Positions 15,924 through 24,881 of a DNA stretch of 64,000 nt are shown here, in pieces. The stretch comes from CAZVLQ01 sp964628185. GTDB taxonomy: Bacteria > Pseudomonadota > Zetaproteobacteria > Mariprofundales > Mariprofundaceae. Numbering within the stretch: the stretch's first letter is position 1; each line of letters opens with the position of its first letter. The notes beneath the pieces are model-generated. The model made no database searches. It was not told the DNA's origin and saw nothing but the letters and a program-made list of their open reading frames with translations. The stretch lies in contig CAZVLQ010000008.1 in NCBI GenBank assembly GCA_964628185.1, positions 1 to 64,000 of the forward strand, in the 5' to 3' direction. The translations under genes and the position numbers were made by a program.

Positions 15924-17270
15924 TTAGTCTGCGGCCCCTGAGCGCTTGTCCACGTTGTGCGCCAGTTGCTTCAGGGCGTCTGATATTTTCACCGGGTAAG
16001 GTTGGGCCGCATCCAGGCTGTGCAGTTGCTTCGGCAGGGCGGTAAGCCCCCTTGCGGCATGCTCGCGGATGGCGTTCAGGGAAGGGGAGGGAGATAGCAT
16101 CACGCCGTTTTTCATTACGGCTTCGATCAGGGGCGTGCCGTCCTGTAAATCATCCGTCGTGGCAATCACATCGCGCGCCATGACGCCATCACTTGAATAG
16201 CGGTACACCTGCTTGCGGCCCGGCCATGTGGCCTTGCCTTCACTCACTTTTCGCCGGGCAACGCCCGCGTATTCCTGCATCTTGTAGGCACAGTCCAGGT
16301 AGGGGGCATCGCTGGAAGTGTTCATGCGCGTACCGACGCCATAGCCGTCAATGGGTGCATGCCGCGCCTCAATCTCCGCCAGCCTGTATTCATCCAGATT
16401 GCCGCTGGCGAAAATGGTGACATCGGAAAGGCCCCCGGCATCCAGGATGCGGCGTACCTTGAATGCGTGCTCGGCCAGATCGCCGGAGTCCAGCCGCACA
16501 CCCTGAATGGCGATGCCTGCCGCCTTCAGTTGCGGGGCGATGGATACCACCTTCTCCGCCGCACGTTCAGTGTCATAGGTGTCGATCAGCAGGACGACGT
16601 TGTCCGGGTGGGAACGGGCATAATGCAGAAAGGCCTCTTCCTCCGAGTCATGCGCGAGAATATAGGAATGTGCCATCGTGCCGAAAATGGGTATACTGAA
16701 TGCGGGCATGGCAAGCACATTTGAACTGCCGGAAAGTCCGGCGATCCAGGCGGCCCGCGCTGCCAGCAGACCGGCTTCGGCGCCATGGGTGCGCCTGAGC
16801 CCGAAGTCGACCAGCAGCTTCCCGGGTGCGGCCAGTCGGATGCGCGCCGCCTTGGAGGCGATCAGGGTCTGGAAATGCAGGAGATTGATGATGCGGCTTT
16901 CCACCAGTTGCGCCAGCGGCAGGGATGCGGTGACGCGCAGTAGCGGTTCATCGGGGAAACATATCGAGCCTTCGCGCATGGCATGGACATCCCCGTCGAA
17001 ATGCAGCGTAGTCAGATAATCCACGAAATCCCGTGAGAACCGGCCGCTGCCGGACAGCCATTCCAGTTCATGTTCGGAAAAACGGAGTTGCTTCAGGTAT
17101 AGCAGCACCTGCTCCAGTCCGCCAGCCATCAGGAAATTTCTTTTTTCCGGCAGCTTGCGCACAAAGAACTCGAATACGGCGGTGCCGGTCAGCCCGTGTT
17201 CAAGATAACTCTGCATCATCGTCAGTTGATACAGGTCCGTGAGCAGGGGAGATGTTTCGGCGCGTATCAT
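15924..17270 (-). CDS. pncB: nicotinate phosphoribosyltransferase
   Basis: PncB converts nicotinate to nicotinate mononucleotide for NAD salvage. The 448-residue protein begins LLTDLYQLTMMQSYLEHG, a typical N-terminus, with FVRKLPEKRNFLMAGG, DFGLRRTHGAEAGLLAARAA, IFGTMAHSYILAH, the DTYDTERAA stretch, IQGVRLDSGDLAEHA and YGVGTRMNTSSDAPYLDCAYK. Its ATG overlaps the pncA stop (ATGA at 17267-17270), so nicotinamide deamidation and nicotinate capture are translationally coupled. Confidence 0.94.
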   Translation of the reverse strand: MIRAETSPLLTDLYQLTMMQSYLEHGLTGTAVFEFFVRKLPEKRNFLMAGGLEQVLLYLKQLRFSEHELEWLSGSGRFSRDFVDYLTTLHFDGDVHAMREGSICFPDEPLLRVTASLPLAQLVESRIINLLHFQTLIASKAARIRLAAPGKLLVDFGLRRTHGAEAGLLAARAAWIAGLSGSSNVLAMPAFSIPIFGTMAHSYILAHDSEEEAFLHYARSHPDNVVLLIDTYDTERAAEKVVSIAPQLKAAGIAIQGVRLDSGDLAEHAFKVRRILDAGGLSDVTIFASGNLDEYRLAEIEARHAPIDGYGVGTRMNTSSDAPYLDCAYKMQEYAGVARRKVSEGKATWPGRKQVYRYSSDGVMARDVIATTDDLQDGTPLIEAVMKNGVMLSPSPSLNAIREHAARGLTALPKQLHSLDAAQPYPVKISDALKQLAHNVDKRSGAAD

Positions 17271-17869
17271 GTCAGGGTCTGGCCCGGACTATCCACCAGT
17301 GCCGCCGATTCGATGATCTCCGCTCCCGCAGCCTTCATATCGGCGATGGCATGATCACCGCCACCCGCCCTGAGATTGACCGCGCGAATCGCATCCACAA
17401 GCAACAGGATGCGGTATCCCAGTTTCAGGCCGTCTTTTACCGTATTCAGTACGCAGAAATCCGTAGCCAGGCCGCCGACTACGAGGCGCCTGATTCCCAT
17501 GGATTGCAGGTGATGATGCAACTTCGTTTTCTCAAAGCCTGAATAGGCGTCCCTGTCCGCTTTTTCGGCCTTGGAAATGATCACTGTATTTTCCGGCAGC
17601 ATCAGGTTGTCCGCGAATGCTGCTCCCGGCGTGCCGGCGATACAGTGCGGTGGCCAGGGACCGCCCCGGTCCTTAAAGGAGCAATGATGCTCAGGGTGCC
17701 AGTCGCGCGTTGCGACAATGGGGAGGGCGTGCCGGGTGAAAAGGCCAATGCACTGATTGAGCGCGGGGATCACCTGGTCCCCGTTGGGTACGGCCAGCGT
17801 GCCGCCCGGCAGAAAATCGTTCTGTACATCCACAATAAGAAGCGCATCGGCATTCTGCAACTGTACCAC
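17267..17869 (-). CDS. pncA: nicotinamidase
   Basis: PncA deamidates nicotinamide to nicotinate. The 200-residue isochorismatase-fold protein has the catalytic Asp in LLIVDVQNDFLPGGTLAV, metal-binding TRDWHPEHHCSF, WPPHCIAGTPGA and the nucleophile Cys in VVGGLATDFCVLNTVKDG. It is the first gene of a two-gene NAD salvage operon with the following phosphoribosyltransferase. The 140 bases upstream, before phoU, show no obvious control site. Confidence 0.95.
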   Translation of the reverse strand: MVQLQNADALLIVDVQNDFLPGGTLAVPNGDQVIPALNQCIGLFTRHALPIVATRDWHPEHHCSFKDRGGPWPPHCIAGTPGAAFADNLMLPENTVIISKAEKADRDAYSGFEKTKLHHHLQSMGIRRLVVGGLATDFCVLNTVKDGLKLGYRILLLVDAIRAVNLRAGGGDHAIADMKAAGAEIIESAALVDSPGQTLT

Positions 17870-18009
17870 GGAAATCTCCTCTCAATCCCGTGCGGATGTT
17901 GGCCGGATACGGGCCATTCCGGTCTTTTTGTGAGGGCAACAAAAAGTAGCTGCTCGCTTACCCCTGCCTGATGAAGCCGGATTTATGGGTAAAGTACGGG
18001 CCCCCGGAC

Positions 18010-18714
18010 TCAGTCTTCCTCGCCCCCTGCCAGCAACCTGGCTGTCTGTCGATGGTTCACATGGCGGATATCATGCCCCTGAATGTTGTAAATGACCATT
18101 TCGGCGATATTGGTGGCATGGTCGGCAATTCGCTCTAAATTTCTGGCCGCATTGGACAATGTGATGGAAGAACTGATGGTGCGAGGATCCTCCAGCATGC
18201 AGGTAATCATTTCGCGATACATGGCCTTGTATAACTTGTCCACGTTCCTGTCATTCCCGATAACGGACATGGCCAGATCAATATCTCCGCGCGAAAGCGC
18301 ATCCAGTGCGCGATTCACCTGTTGCTGTACCTCGTTGCCCATTGCCTCCAGATGCGAAAAGTCCGCGGGAGGATTGTCCTGAATTTGTATCGCTTCCTCA
18401 GCGAGACTGGCGGCCAGATCACCCATGCGTTCCAGATCGGTGACCACCTTGATAATGGCAATGACAAAGCGTAGATCATTGGCGGCGGGTTGCCGGCGCA
18501 CGAGAATACTGCGCGTAATACTATCACACTGGACTTCCAGGGCGTTAATTGCAGCATCACGGTGGATGGTTTTACGGGCGAGCTTCTCATCCTGCTCCAG
18601 CATGCTTTTTACTGCATTGCCAATGGCACGCTCCACCAGGCCGCCCATGGACAGGACGCGTTCCTTGAGTTGGGTCAGTTCATCATCGAAACGCCTTAAG
18701 GTGTGGACATTCAT
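18010..18714 (-). CDS. phoU: PhoU-family phosphate regulator, first copy
   Basis: PhoU couples the Pst transporter to PhoR and restrains the Pho response. This 234-residue protein has the two-repeat, three-helix architecture with metal-binding segments ERMGDLAASLAEEA (about residue 87) and ERIADHATNIAEMVIY near the end. It starts MNVHTLRRFDDELTQLKERV. It is a paralogue of the PhoU at 23328-24032 and diverges from ppk. Standing alone beside a polyphosphate kinase, it may have a different partner from the pst-linked copy; no experiment is implied by the sequence. Confidence 0.92.
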   Translation of the reverse strand: MNVHTLRRFDDELTQLKERVLSMGGLVERAIGNAVKSMLEQDEKLARKTIHRDAAINALEVQCDSITRSILVRRQPAANDLRFVIAIIKVVTDLERMGDLAASLAEEAIQIQDNPPADFSHLEAMGNEVQQQVNRALDALSRGDIDLAMSVIGNDRNVDKLYKAMYREMITCMLEDPRTISSSITLSNAARNLERIADHATNIAEMVIYNIQGHDIRHVNHRQTARLLAGGEED

Positions 18715-19021
18715 AAAGTGATTATGAATCGGAGTATAACAGATGTCAATAAATCTCTGTTAAATTAAAAATTTATGTGCTATTCATGGATGTGTTGCAC
18801 TAGAACAACTCTTCAACTGCTTGATTTTCTGATTTTGGGCAATTGGCGCCAATCCATCAGATCGGACGGTTGACGGGCCGGGATGGTTCTTTTGAAACAA
18901 TCAGGGCTTCGGATTCGTTCATGGATATCCTCATTTTTTCACAGGAGGCAGTTTGTGCTCATAAAATGACAACATGATGTCATGTCATGCATATGTCACG
19001 TTAAAACGATAGGATTCGCCG
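18715..19021. other. phoU-ppk divergent intergenic region
   Basis: About 300 bases separate the divergent phoU and ppk genes. No gene is seen. Near the phoU start there is an AACAGA ... TCTGTT inverted repeat (about 18747-18770) without a clear T-run. The ppk-proximal end holds the Pho box listed separately. The rest is AT-rich sequence with no feature I can name. Confidence 0.5.
18978..18999 (+). promoter_or_regulatory. Pho box (PhoB binding site) upstream of ppk
   Basis: TGTCAT at 18983-18988 and TGTCAC at 18994-18999 are direct repeats exactly 11 bases apart, the spacing of a PhoB-binding Pho box. Another TGTCAT overlaps at 18978. They lie 22 bases before the ppk ATG, so the site would sit around or downstream of a promoter start unless the leader is very short. 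It predicts that ppk is induced on phosphate starvation by the PhoB/PhoR pair at 30-32 kb. Confidence 0.65.
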
Positions 19022-21100
19022 ATGAATGCGCCATGGTCGGAACGATATATTAACAGGGACTTGAGCCTGCTGGCATTCCATCGCCGGGTGCTGTGCATGG
19101 CGGAGGACAGAGCGCTGCCGTTACTGGAGCGACTTCGCTTCCTGTGCATATCGAGCGCAAATCTGGATGAGTTTTTCGAGGTGCGCGTCGCCGCGCTGAA
19201 GCATAAACGAAGGCATGGCGTGAAGGCGACGGGCGTGGACCAGGCGGAAGTATTTTCGCTGTTGCAGGAAATTCGCAGCCGGGTTTGCCACATGGTAAAG
19301 GATCAGTATGCTATCCTGAATGACGATCTGATTCCCGAACTCGCCAGTGAAGGCGTCCATTTTATTCGCCGGGATCAGTGGACCGAGGCGCAGCGCGCCT
19401 GGCTGAAGCGATACATGCGGCAGAACCTGATGCCGGTTATCAGTCCGCTGGGGATTGATCCATCCCATCCATTTCCACGAATTGTGAACAAATCTCTGCA
19501 TTTTATTGCCTCACTGGAAGGGAAGGATGCTTTCGGCCGCGAACATCGCCTTGCCATTGTACCGGCTCCCAGATCATTGCCCCGCATTGTACTTCTGCCG
19601 GAGGAGATTGCCGGTGCGCCTTATGGATTCGTCTTTCTTTCATCCATTATGCATGCCTTCGTGGAAGAAATGTTCCCCGGCATGCGGGTACCCGGCTGCT
19701 ACCAGTTCCGCGTCACCCGGGATACGGAACTGTATCTGGATGAAGAAGAAATGGCTGATTTAAAGCAGGAAGTGGAAGGCCGCCTGCTGACGCGCCGCCG
19801 CTTCGGTCGGGCTGTCAGGCTGGAAATACCGGACAACTGCCCGGATGATGTTGCGGATTACCTTGTCGAGAAGTTTGAGCTGTCGCCCGATGACCTGTTC
19901 CGGGTAAATGGTCCGGTGAACCTCTACAGGCTGGCCGAGGTGTATGAACAGGTGCAGAGACCGGATATGAAATTCCCGCTCTTTGTCCCGTCGGCGCCCG
20001 TCAACCTGGCGGAAGCAGATGACATTTTCACCGTTCTGGACAAACGTGACATTCTGATGCATCACCCTTTTCAATCCTTTGCGCCCGTTATCAGGCTGGT
20101 GGAGCAGGCGGCGCTGGACCCGGACGTGCTGGCCATCAAGCAGACCCTTTACCGGACCGGTAACCACTCGCGTATCGTCGAGGCGCTGTGCCGCGCGGCC
20201 AGGGGCGGCAAGGAGGTCAGCGTGGTAGTGGAGTTGCGCGCGCGCTTTGACGAAGCGGACAACATCCATCTCTCGGAAAGCCTGCAACAGGCCGGTGCAC
20301 ACGTTGTTTATGGCGTCGTGGGCTTCAAAACGCATGCGAAAATGCTGATGGTCGTACGGCGCGAGGGTCGTCGCATTGTGCGTTATACGCATCTTGGCAC
20401 GGGGAACTATCATGGCGTGACGGCGCTTCTGTACACGGATTTCGGCCTGTTGACGTCGGATCGGGAAATCGGCGAGGACGTGCACAAGCTTTTCCAGGAA
20501 CTGACGGGTCTGGGCCGCGCATCCCGTCTGAAGAAGGTGGTACAGGCGCCGTTTGACCTGCATCGCGTTCTGCTTGAGAAAATTGAGCGGGAAATTGCGC
20601 TGGCGTCATCGGGAGATGGAGGCCGCATTATCGCCAAGATGAATGGCCTGGAAGATACGGAGGTGATTGATGCATTGTATCGCGCTTCTCAGGCCGGCGT
20701 GAAAATTGACCTGATTGTGCGTGGCGTCTGTTGCTTAAGGCCGGGGGTGAAGGGGCTTTCGGATCATATACGCGTGCGTTCCGTGCTGGGGCGCTTTCTG
20801 GAGCATACCCGTGTTTTCTATTTCGGCAACGGAGGCAAGCCGGAGGTGTTTTGCTCCAGTGCCGACTGGCTGATCCGAAATTTACACAAGCGGGTCGAAA
20901 CGGCATTTCCTGTCCTGAATTACCGGCTGAAACGGCGCGTGACCAGGGAAGGGCTGCGATATTACATACGGGATACTGAATCCGCATGGCGGCTTCTGCC
21001 GGGAGGCGGTTACAAACGGGTTCATCCCCGCAGCGGGCGGCCTGCTTTTGGTTCGCAAAGGGCTTTGCTGACGGAACTGGCCGTGGCGGCAAATGAATAG
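19022..21100 (+). CDS. ppk: polyphosphate kinase 1
   Basis: Ppk polymerises the gamma-phosphate of ATP into polyphosphate, reversibly. The 692-residue protein has the family N-terminus YINRDLSLLAFHRRVLCMAE, SANLDEFFEVRVAALKH, VIRLVEQAALDPDVLAIKQT, the histidine-containing VYGVVGFKTHAKMLMVVRRE and HLGTGNYHGVTALLYTDFG, and a second H-bearing EHTRVFYFGNGGKPEVFCSS. Length and motifs indicate a full active enzyme. A Pho box precedes it; sixA follows after 72 bases on the same strand. Confidence 0.97.
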   Translation: MNAPWSERYINRDLSLLAFHRRVLCMAEDRALPLLERLRFLCISSANLDEFFEVRVAALKHKRRHGVKATGVDQAEVFSLLQEIRSRVCHMVKDQYAILNDDLIPELASEGVHFIRRDQWTEAQRAWLKRYMRQNLMPVISPLGIDPSHPFPRIVNKSLHFIASLEGKDAFGREHRLAIVPAPRSLPRIVLLPEEIAGAPYGFVFLSSIMHAFVEEMFPGMRVPGCYQFRVTRDTELYLDEEEMADLKQEVEGRLLTRRRFGRAVRLEIPDNCPDDVADYLVEKFELSPDDLFRVNGPVNLYRLAEVYEQVQRPDMKFPLFVPSAPVNLAEADDIFTVLDKRDILMHHPFQSFAPVIRLVEQAALDPDVLAIKQTLYRTGNHSRIVEALCRAARGGKEVSVVVELRARFDEADNIHLSESLQQAGAHVVYGVVGFKTHAKMLMVVRREGRRIVRYTHLGTGNYHGVTALLYTDFGLLTSDREIGEDVHKLFQELTGLGRASRLKKVVQAPFDLHRVLLEKIEREIALASSGDGGRIIAKMNGLEDTEVIDALYRASQAGVKIDLIVRGVCCLRPGVKGLSDHIRVRSVLGRFLEHTRVFYFGNGGKPEVFCSSADWLIRNLHKRVETAFPVLNYRLKRRVTREGLRYYIRDTESAWRLLPGGGYKRVHPRSGRPAFGSQRALLTELAVAANE

Positions 21101-21172
21101 CTTTGGTCGAATTTTTCCGCTGTTTTTATCCCCGGCATGAAGTTCCGATACTGCTTTTGAAGTAGCACCCAC

Positions 21173-21667
21173 ATGAAACGATTGTTTCTGGCAAGGCATG
21201 GCAAATCCGACTGGAGCCGCCCGACACTTGATGACTTTGACCGGCCTCTAAATAAACGGGGCAGGCACGATGCTCCAAGAATGGGCAAGCATCTGGCCGG
21301 GTTAGGCTTGTTGCCGGACATCATTGTAACCAGTCCTGCAAGGCGCGCCCGCGAAACCGCCGACGCCCTGGCACATGCCATGCACATGCCGATTGATAAG
21401 CTTCGGGAAGATGGCCGTATTTATGCAGCTTCCGTTTCGGTTCTTCTGGAGGTAATTCACGGATGGGACGAAACATGGAACAGCGTGATGATGGTCGGCC
21501 ACAATCCGGGCATAGCGGATATTGCCATGATGTTAACGGATGAATCCGTGGGCCATGTACCGACCTGTACGATTATGGAAGTAGAACTGGATGTATCTTA
21601 CTGGGTCGATACGCTATCCGGATGCGGCACACTGACATCCAAATCGCTACCCAGGGCGATTCAGTAA
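21173..21667 (+). CDS. sixA: SixA-type histidine phosphatase
   Basis: This 164-residue protein begins MKRLFLARHGKSDWSRPT, with the RHG phosphohistidine motif of the histidine phosphatase superfamily, and continues with DIIVTSPARRARETADAL and MMVGHNPGIADIAMML, which carry the catalytic Arg and second His. SixA proteins remove phosphate from histidine residues of phosphotransfer proteins; small relatives act on other phosphate esters. Its place after ppk suggests phosphate-related work, but the true substrate is unknown. Confidence 0.85.
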   Translation: MKRLFLARHGKSDWSRPTLDDFDRPLNKRGRHDAPRMGKHLAGLGLLPDIIVTSPARRARETADALAHAMHMPIDKLREDGRIYAASVSVLLEVIHGWDETWNSVMMVGHNPGIADIAMMLTDESVGHVPTCTIMEVELDVSYWVDTLSGCGTLTSKSLPRAIQ

Positions 21668-21704
21668 CAGTCCCTGACGAGAAGATCATCACATGTGCAA
21701 TCAT

Positions 21705-21738
21705 AAACAGGGCCGCCATACGGCGGCCCTGCTGTTTT
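21705..21738 (+). terminator. strong rho-independent terminator after ppk-sixA
   Basis: AAACAGGGCCGCC, a short loop, then GGCGGCCCTGCTGTTTTTG form a GC-rich hairpin followed by a T-run, about 40 bases after the sixA stop. The minus-strand T-run is weaker but may also serve the convergent ppx gene. Confidence 0.88.
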
Positions 21739-21805
21739 TGAAGATTGACTACATAGCCGGATATTTCGGCGTATTGAAGAAGGAGACGTTGATTAACGCT
21801 CCTGG

Positions 21806-23308
21806 TCAGGCAATCTCCAGCTTGCGGCCAAAAACCGCTTCAAACCAGGGGGCTTCTTTCCGCGCAGCCCAGCGTTCAAGCAATAAGTCACCTTTGCCCT
21901 CAATGCTCAGACGGCTGTTTTTTCCCGCATGGCTGATATGGAGTGCGCGCACATTACCGTGTCTCTCCCGGTCCAGCGCAATAGCCAGACGCAGCAGGAC
22001 ATTCAGCTGAAACGCGCGTCTCTGCTGCTTTTCGGACAGTTCATTAAATGGTTCGCTATGGGTATCCGGCGTTCGCTTGCGATGGTAGCGCACCACGAGG
22101 GCGACCAGCTTTTTTTCACTTGCGCTTAAACCGACCATGGGGGAGGCATTGATCAGGTAAAAGGCATGGCGATGATGTTTGTTGGGGCGTACGGTGATGC
22201 CAATCTCATGTACGATGGCTGAAACCTGTAGCAACAGCAAATCCCGGTTACTCAACTGGTGAATATCCTTAAGTTGGGAAAACAGTTTTCGAGCCAGAAT
22301 GCGTACATAGCGGGCATGGTCAAGATCGGCATGGTATTTTCGCGCCATGCTCCTTGCCCACGCGATGGCCTGATGCGCCAGTGCCTTGCCGCCGGTATTC
22401 CGGCTTTGTAACAAATCAAGCAATACGCCGTCAGCAAGACCCACGGATGGAATCAACAGCGCCGCGGGGCGCGCCAGTTTCATTATGGATTTTAACGCGA
22501 GTGCAGCCGGGATGATGACATCCGCCCGGTCAGGACGCAGTCCCAACCGGTCAATGCGGTTTTCGTAGCTCATGGATTGCAGGCGTTTGACCAGTTTCCT
22601 GATGTCCTGATAACTCAGCCGCCTGTTTGAATCGCTGCCAAGCAGTGAAACGCCCAGTTCACCCATGGTTTCAATGTTTCCCCCTGTGCCTATACAGAGA
22701 TCAATGCGCATTCCGGCCATTTCCTCACGCACCTTTTGTTGCATGGAGGCAATGTATTCATTCATAATTTTAGGCCGTTCCGTATCCCCGGATGTATCCC
22801 GAAACAGTTCCAGCAGGCGTACCGTGCCCATCCTGAAACTTTCCAGGGCAACAATATCGCCACGTTTTGCCAGGGTGATTTCAACGCTGCCACCGCCGAT
22901 ATCGATCAGCAGTGTTGTCATTCTGTTTATATCGGGAACGCGGTGATGCACCGAAAGGTGGATCAGCCGCGCTTCTTCCTCGCCGGAAATAACCTCGATT
23001 TCGATAGCTGTTTTATCTCTGATACAGCGGCTGAGTTCGCCGGCATTGGCGGAATCGCGCAGGGCGCTGGTTCCCACGGCGCGAACAGTCTTCACGGGAT
23101 GCCGGTCAATGATGGAACGAAAGGTTTCAAATGCCCGTAGCGCTTTTCCCATGGTTTCTTCGGAAAGTCGGCCCGTGGTGAAGGCATCATGGCCCAGACG
23201 CACGGGTTCGCGGTGATAATGGATGGTTTTCAAGCCGGTCTGCGCATCCGGTCCGGCGATGAGCAGGCGCATGGCATTGGAGCCAATGTCAATGGCCGCG
23301 GCCAGCAT
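21806..23308 (-). CDS. ppx: exopolyphosphatase / Ppx-GppA family
   Basis: Ppx removes terminal phosphate from polyphosphate; GppA relatives also hydrolyse pppGpp. The 500-residue protein has the ASKHA ATP-fold motif AAAIDIGSNAMRLLIAG at its start, then VRAVGTSALRDSANAGEL, VISGEEEARLIHLSV, TLLIDIGGGSVEITL and a C-terminal HD-like region with SAIVHEIGITVRPNKHHRHA. I chose ATG 23308; an in-frame ATG at 23401 would extend into phoU and add non-family residues. It is downstream of pst and phoU, so phosphate uptake and polyphosphate breakdown share an operon, while ppk faces it. Confidence 0.93.
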   Translation of the reverse strand: MLAAAIDIGSNAMRLLIAGPDAQTGLKTIHYHREPVRLGHDAFTTGRLSEETMGKALRAFETFRSIIDRHPVKTVRAVGTSALRDSANAGELSRCIRDKTAIEIEVISGEEEARLIHLSVHHRVPDINRMTTLLIDIGGGSVEITLAKRGDIVALESFRMGTVRLLELFRDTSGDTERPKIMNEYIASMQQKVREEMAGMRIDLCIGTGGNIETMGELGVSLLGSDSNRRLSYQDIRKLVKRLQSMSYENRIDRLGLRPDRADVIIPAALALKSIMKLARPAALLIPSVGLADGVLLDLLQSRNTGGKALAHQAIAWARSMARKYHADLDHARYVRILARKLFSQLKDIHQLSNRDLLLLQVSAIVHEIGITVRPNKHHRHAFYLINASPMVGLSASEKKLVALVVRYHRKRTPDTHSEPFNELSEKQQRRAFQLNVLLRLAIALDRERHGNVRALHISHAGKNSRLSIEGKGDLLLERWAARKEAPWFEAVFGRKLEIA

Positions 23309-23327
23309 TGGCCCGGAGGCGGATGTT

Positions 23328-24032
23328 TCAGTCGTCTTCTTCCCCTTCCAGAAGCTCCCTGAGTTTTTCCGTATCGATATGCCGCACTTCATGGCCGACA
23401 TCGGTATAAATGACCATTTCGGCGATGTTGGTAATGTGGTCGCCGATCCGCTCCATTACCTTGGCGATATTGATGAGTGCCATGCACTGGGTGATTTTGG
23501 CGGGTTTCTCCACCATCACCGTCAGCATGACGCGTTGGGTATTGGCAAATGCCTCGTTAATCAGGTGATCGCGTTCAATGATGGTTTGTGCTTCTGTTGC
23601 GCTGCGCTCCAGATAGGCGCGTCGGACATTTTTCAACTGATCGAGAACCAGATCCTGCATCACGGGGATGGAAGCCATATTCTTCGGCGTAGCGCCTTCG
23701 ATATTCAGCACGTTATCCGCGATATTGGCGGCCATATCGCTCATGCGCTCCAGGTCAGTGACAATCTTTGTGGCGGCAAACACAAAGCGCAGGTCCGATG
23801 CGGCCGGTTGATGGTGCACGATGAGATTGCGGGCGGCCTCATCGCTTTGAACTTCGAGTGCGTTGGCGGCTTCATCGTGTTTGATCACGGCCTTTGCCAG
23901 CTCTGCATCACCTTCAGTCAGCGCCTGCAGCGCCTGTTTGATGTTCTTGCGCACAATCTTGAACATCGATTTAATCAGGTTGTTAAGCTCATCCAGTTCG
24001 ATATCAAATCGTTTTAATGTATGTTCGGGCAT
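23328..24032 (-). CDS. phoU: PhoU-family phosphate regulator, second copy
   Basis: This 234-residue PhoU starts MPEHTLKRFDIELDELNNLI and has metal-binding helices ERMSDMAANIADNV and ERIGDHITNIAEMVIY, ending in a glutamate-rich tail. It is the same length as the other copy and alignable throughout, but only moderately similar by eye. It follows pstB by 9 bases and precedes ppx, the classical pstSCAB-phoU order. It is therefore the likely partner of the Pst transporter and PhoR. Confidence 0.94.
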   Translation of the reverse strand: MPEHTLKRFDIELDELNNLIKSMFKIVRKNIKQALQALTEGDAELAKAVIKHDEAANALEVQSDEAARNLIVHHQPAASDLRFVFAATKIVTDLERMSDMAANIADNVLNIEGATPKNMASIPVMQDLVLDQLKNVRRAYLERSATEAQTIIERDHLINEAFANTQRVMLTVMVEKPAKITQCMALINIAKVMERIGDHITNIAEMVIYTDVGHEVRHIDTEKLRELLEGEEDD

Positions 24033-24041
24033 GTTTGCTCC

Positions 24042-24881
24042 TTAGCCGAAGCGGCCGGTAACGTAATCCTCGGTCTGTTGTTTGGCCGGGGAGGTGAACA
24101 ATGCGTTGGTTTCGCCAAATTCGATCAGTTTTCCCAGATAGAAGAACGCAGTGAAATCAGATACGCGCGCTGCCTGCTGCATGTTGTGGGTAACGATGAC
24201 AATGGTGAATTTCTGTTTAAGTTCGTCAATCAGTTCCTCAATTTTGGATGTGGCAATGGGATCAAGCGCCGAGCACGGTTCATCCATCAGAATGACTTCG
24301 GGTTCAATGGCAAGTGCGCGAGCGATGCACAGGCGTTGCTGCTGACCGCCGGAAAGCGCCGTTCCGGGCTGTGCCAGCATGTCCTTGACTTCATCCCACA
24401 GGGCTGCGTCGCGCAGCGCCTTTTCGACTCTTTCTTCCATTTTGCTTCTGCCCATACTGGTATGCAGCTTTAGACCGTAAGCGATGTTGTCTGATATGGA
24501 CATAGGAAAGGGCGTGGGCTTCTGGAAGATCATGCCCACCTTGTGCCGCAGCGACAGCGCCGGGATTTTGGGATCAATGATATTAACGCCATCCATCAGG
24601 ACCTCACCTTCCGCACGATGCCCCTTGTACAGATCGAACATGCGGTTGTAGGTGCGAATGTGGGTTGATTTACCGCAACCTGATGGCCCGATAAATGCCG
24701 TCACCCTGTTTTTGGCAATATCCAGCGTGTTGCCGAACAGCACCTGTTTGCTGCCGTAATAGAAATCAAGATTGCGTACGGACAGCTTGATTTCATTGCT
24801 ACGGATCGCCTTTCCGGACGTATTTTCCGGCTGGGGTGAAGTGGATGGAAGTTCCTGCGTTGCGGGGGTTGCCGGGGTCAA
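24042..24881 (-). CDS. pstB: phosphate ABC transporter ATP-binding protein
   Basis: PstB powers high-affinity phosphate import. The domain shows Walker A FIGPSGCGKSTHIRTYNRM, the Q-loop MIFQKPTPFP, signature LSGGQQQRLCIARAL and Walker B VILMDEPCSALDP. Translation probably starts at TTG 24881, because AAAGGAG lies 8 bases upstream and the codon overlaps the pstA stop as TTGA; no suitable ATG follows before the conserved domain. The N-terminus has a roughly 25-residue Pro/Thr/Ser-rich extension before the ABC domain, longer than usual for PstB. In the ABC motif, T-H replaces the more common T-L/F after the Walker lysine. Confidence 0.94.
   Translation of the reverse strand: MTPATPATQELPSTSPQPENTSGKAIRSNEIKLSVRNLDFYYGSKQVLFGNTLDIAKNRVTAFIGPSGCGKSTHIRTYNRMFDLYKGHRAEGEVLMDGVNIIDPKIPALSLRHKVGMIFQKPTPFPMSISDNIAYGLKLHTSMGRSKMEERVEKALRDAALWDEVKDMLAQPGTALSGGQQQRLCIARALAIEPEVILMDEPCSALDPIATSKIEELIDELKQKFTIVIVTHNMQQAARVSDFTAFFYLGKLIEFGETNALFTSPAKQQTEDYVTGRFG

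Noticed and set aside
23223..24017. 264-codon plus-strand frame opposite phoU and the start of ppx
   Set aside because: It is antisense to an intact phoU; its repetitive His/Asp composition follows from the phoU codons.
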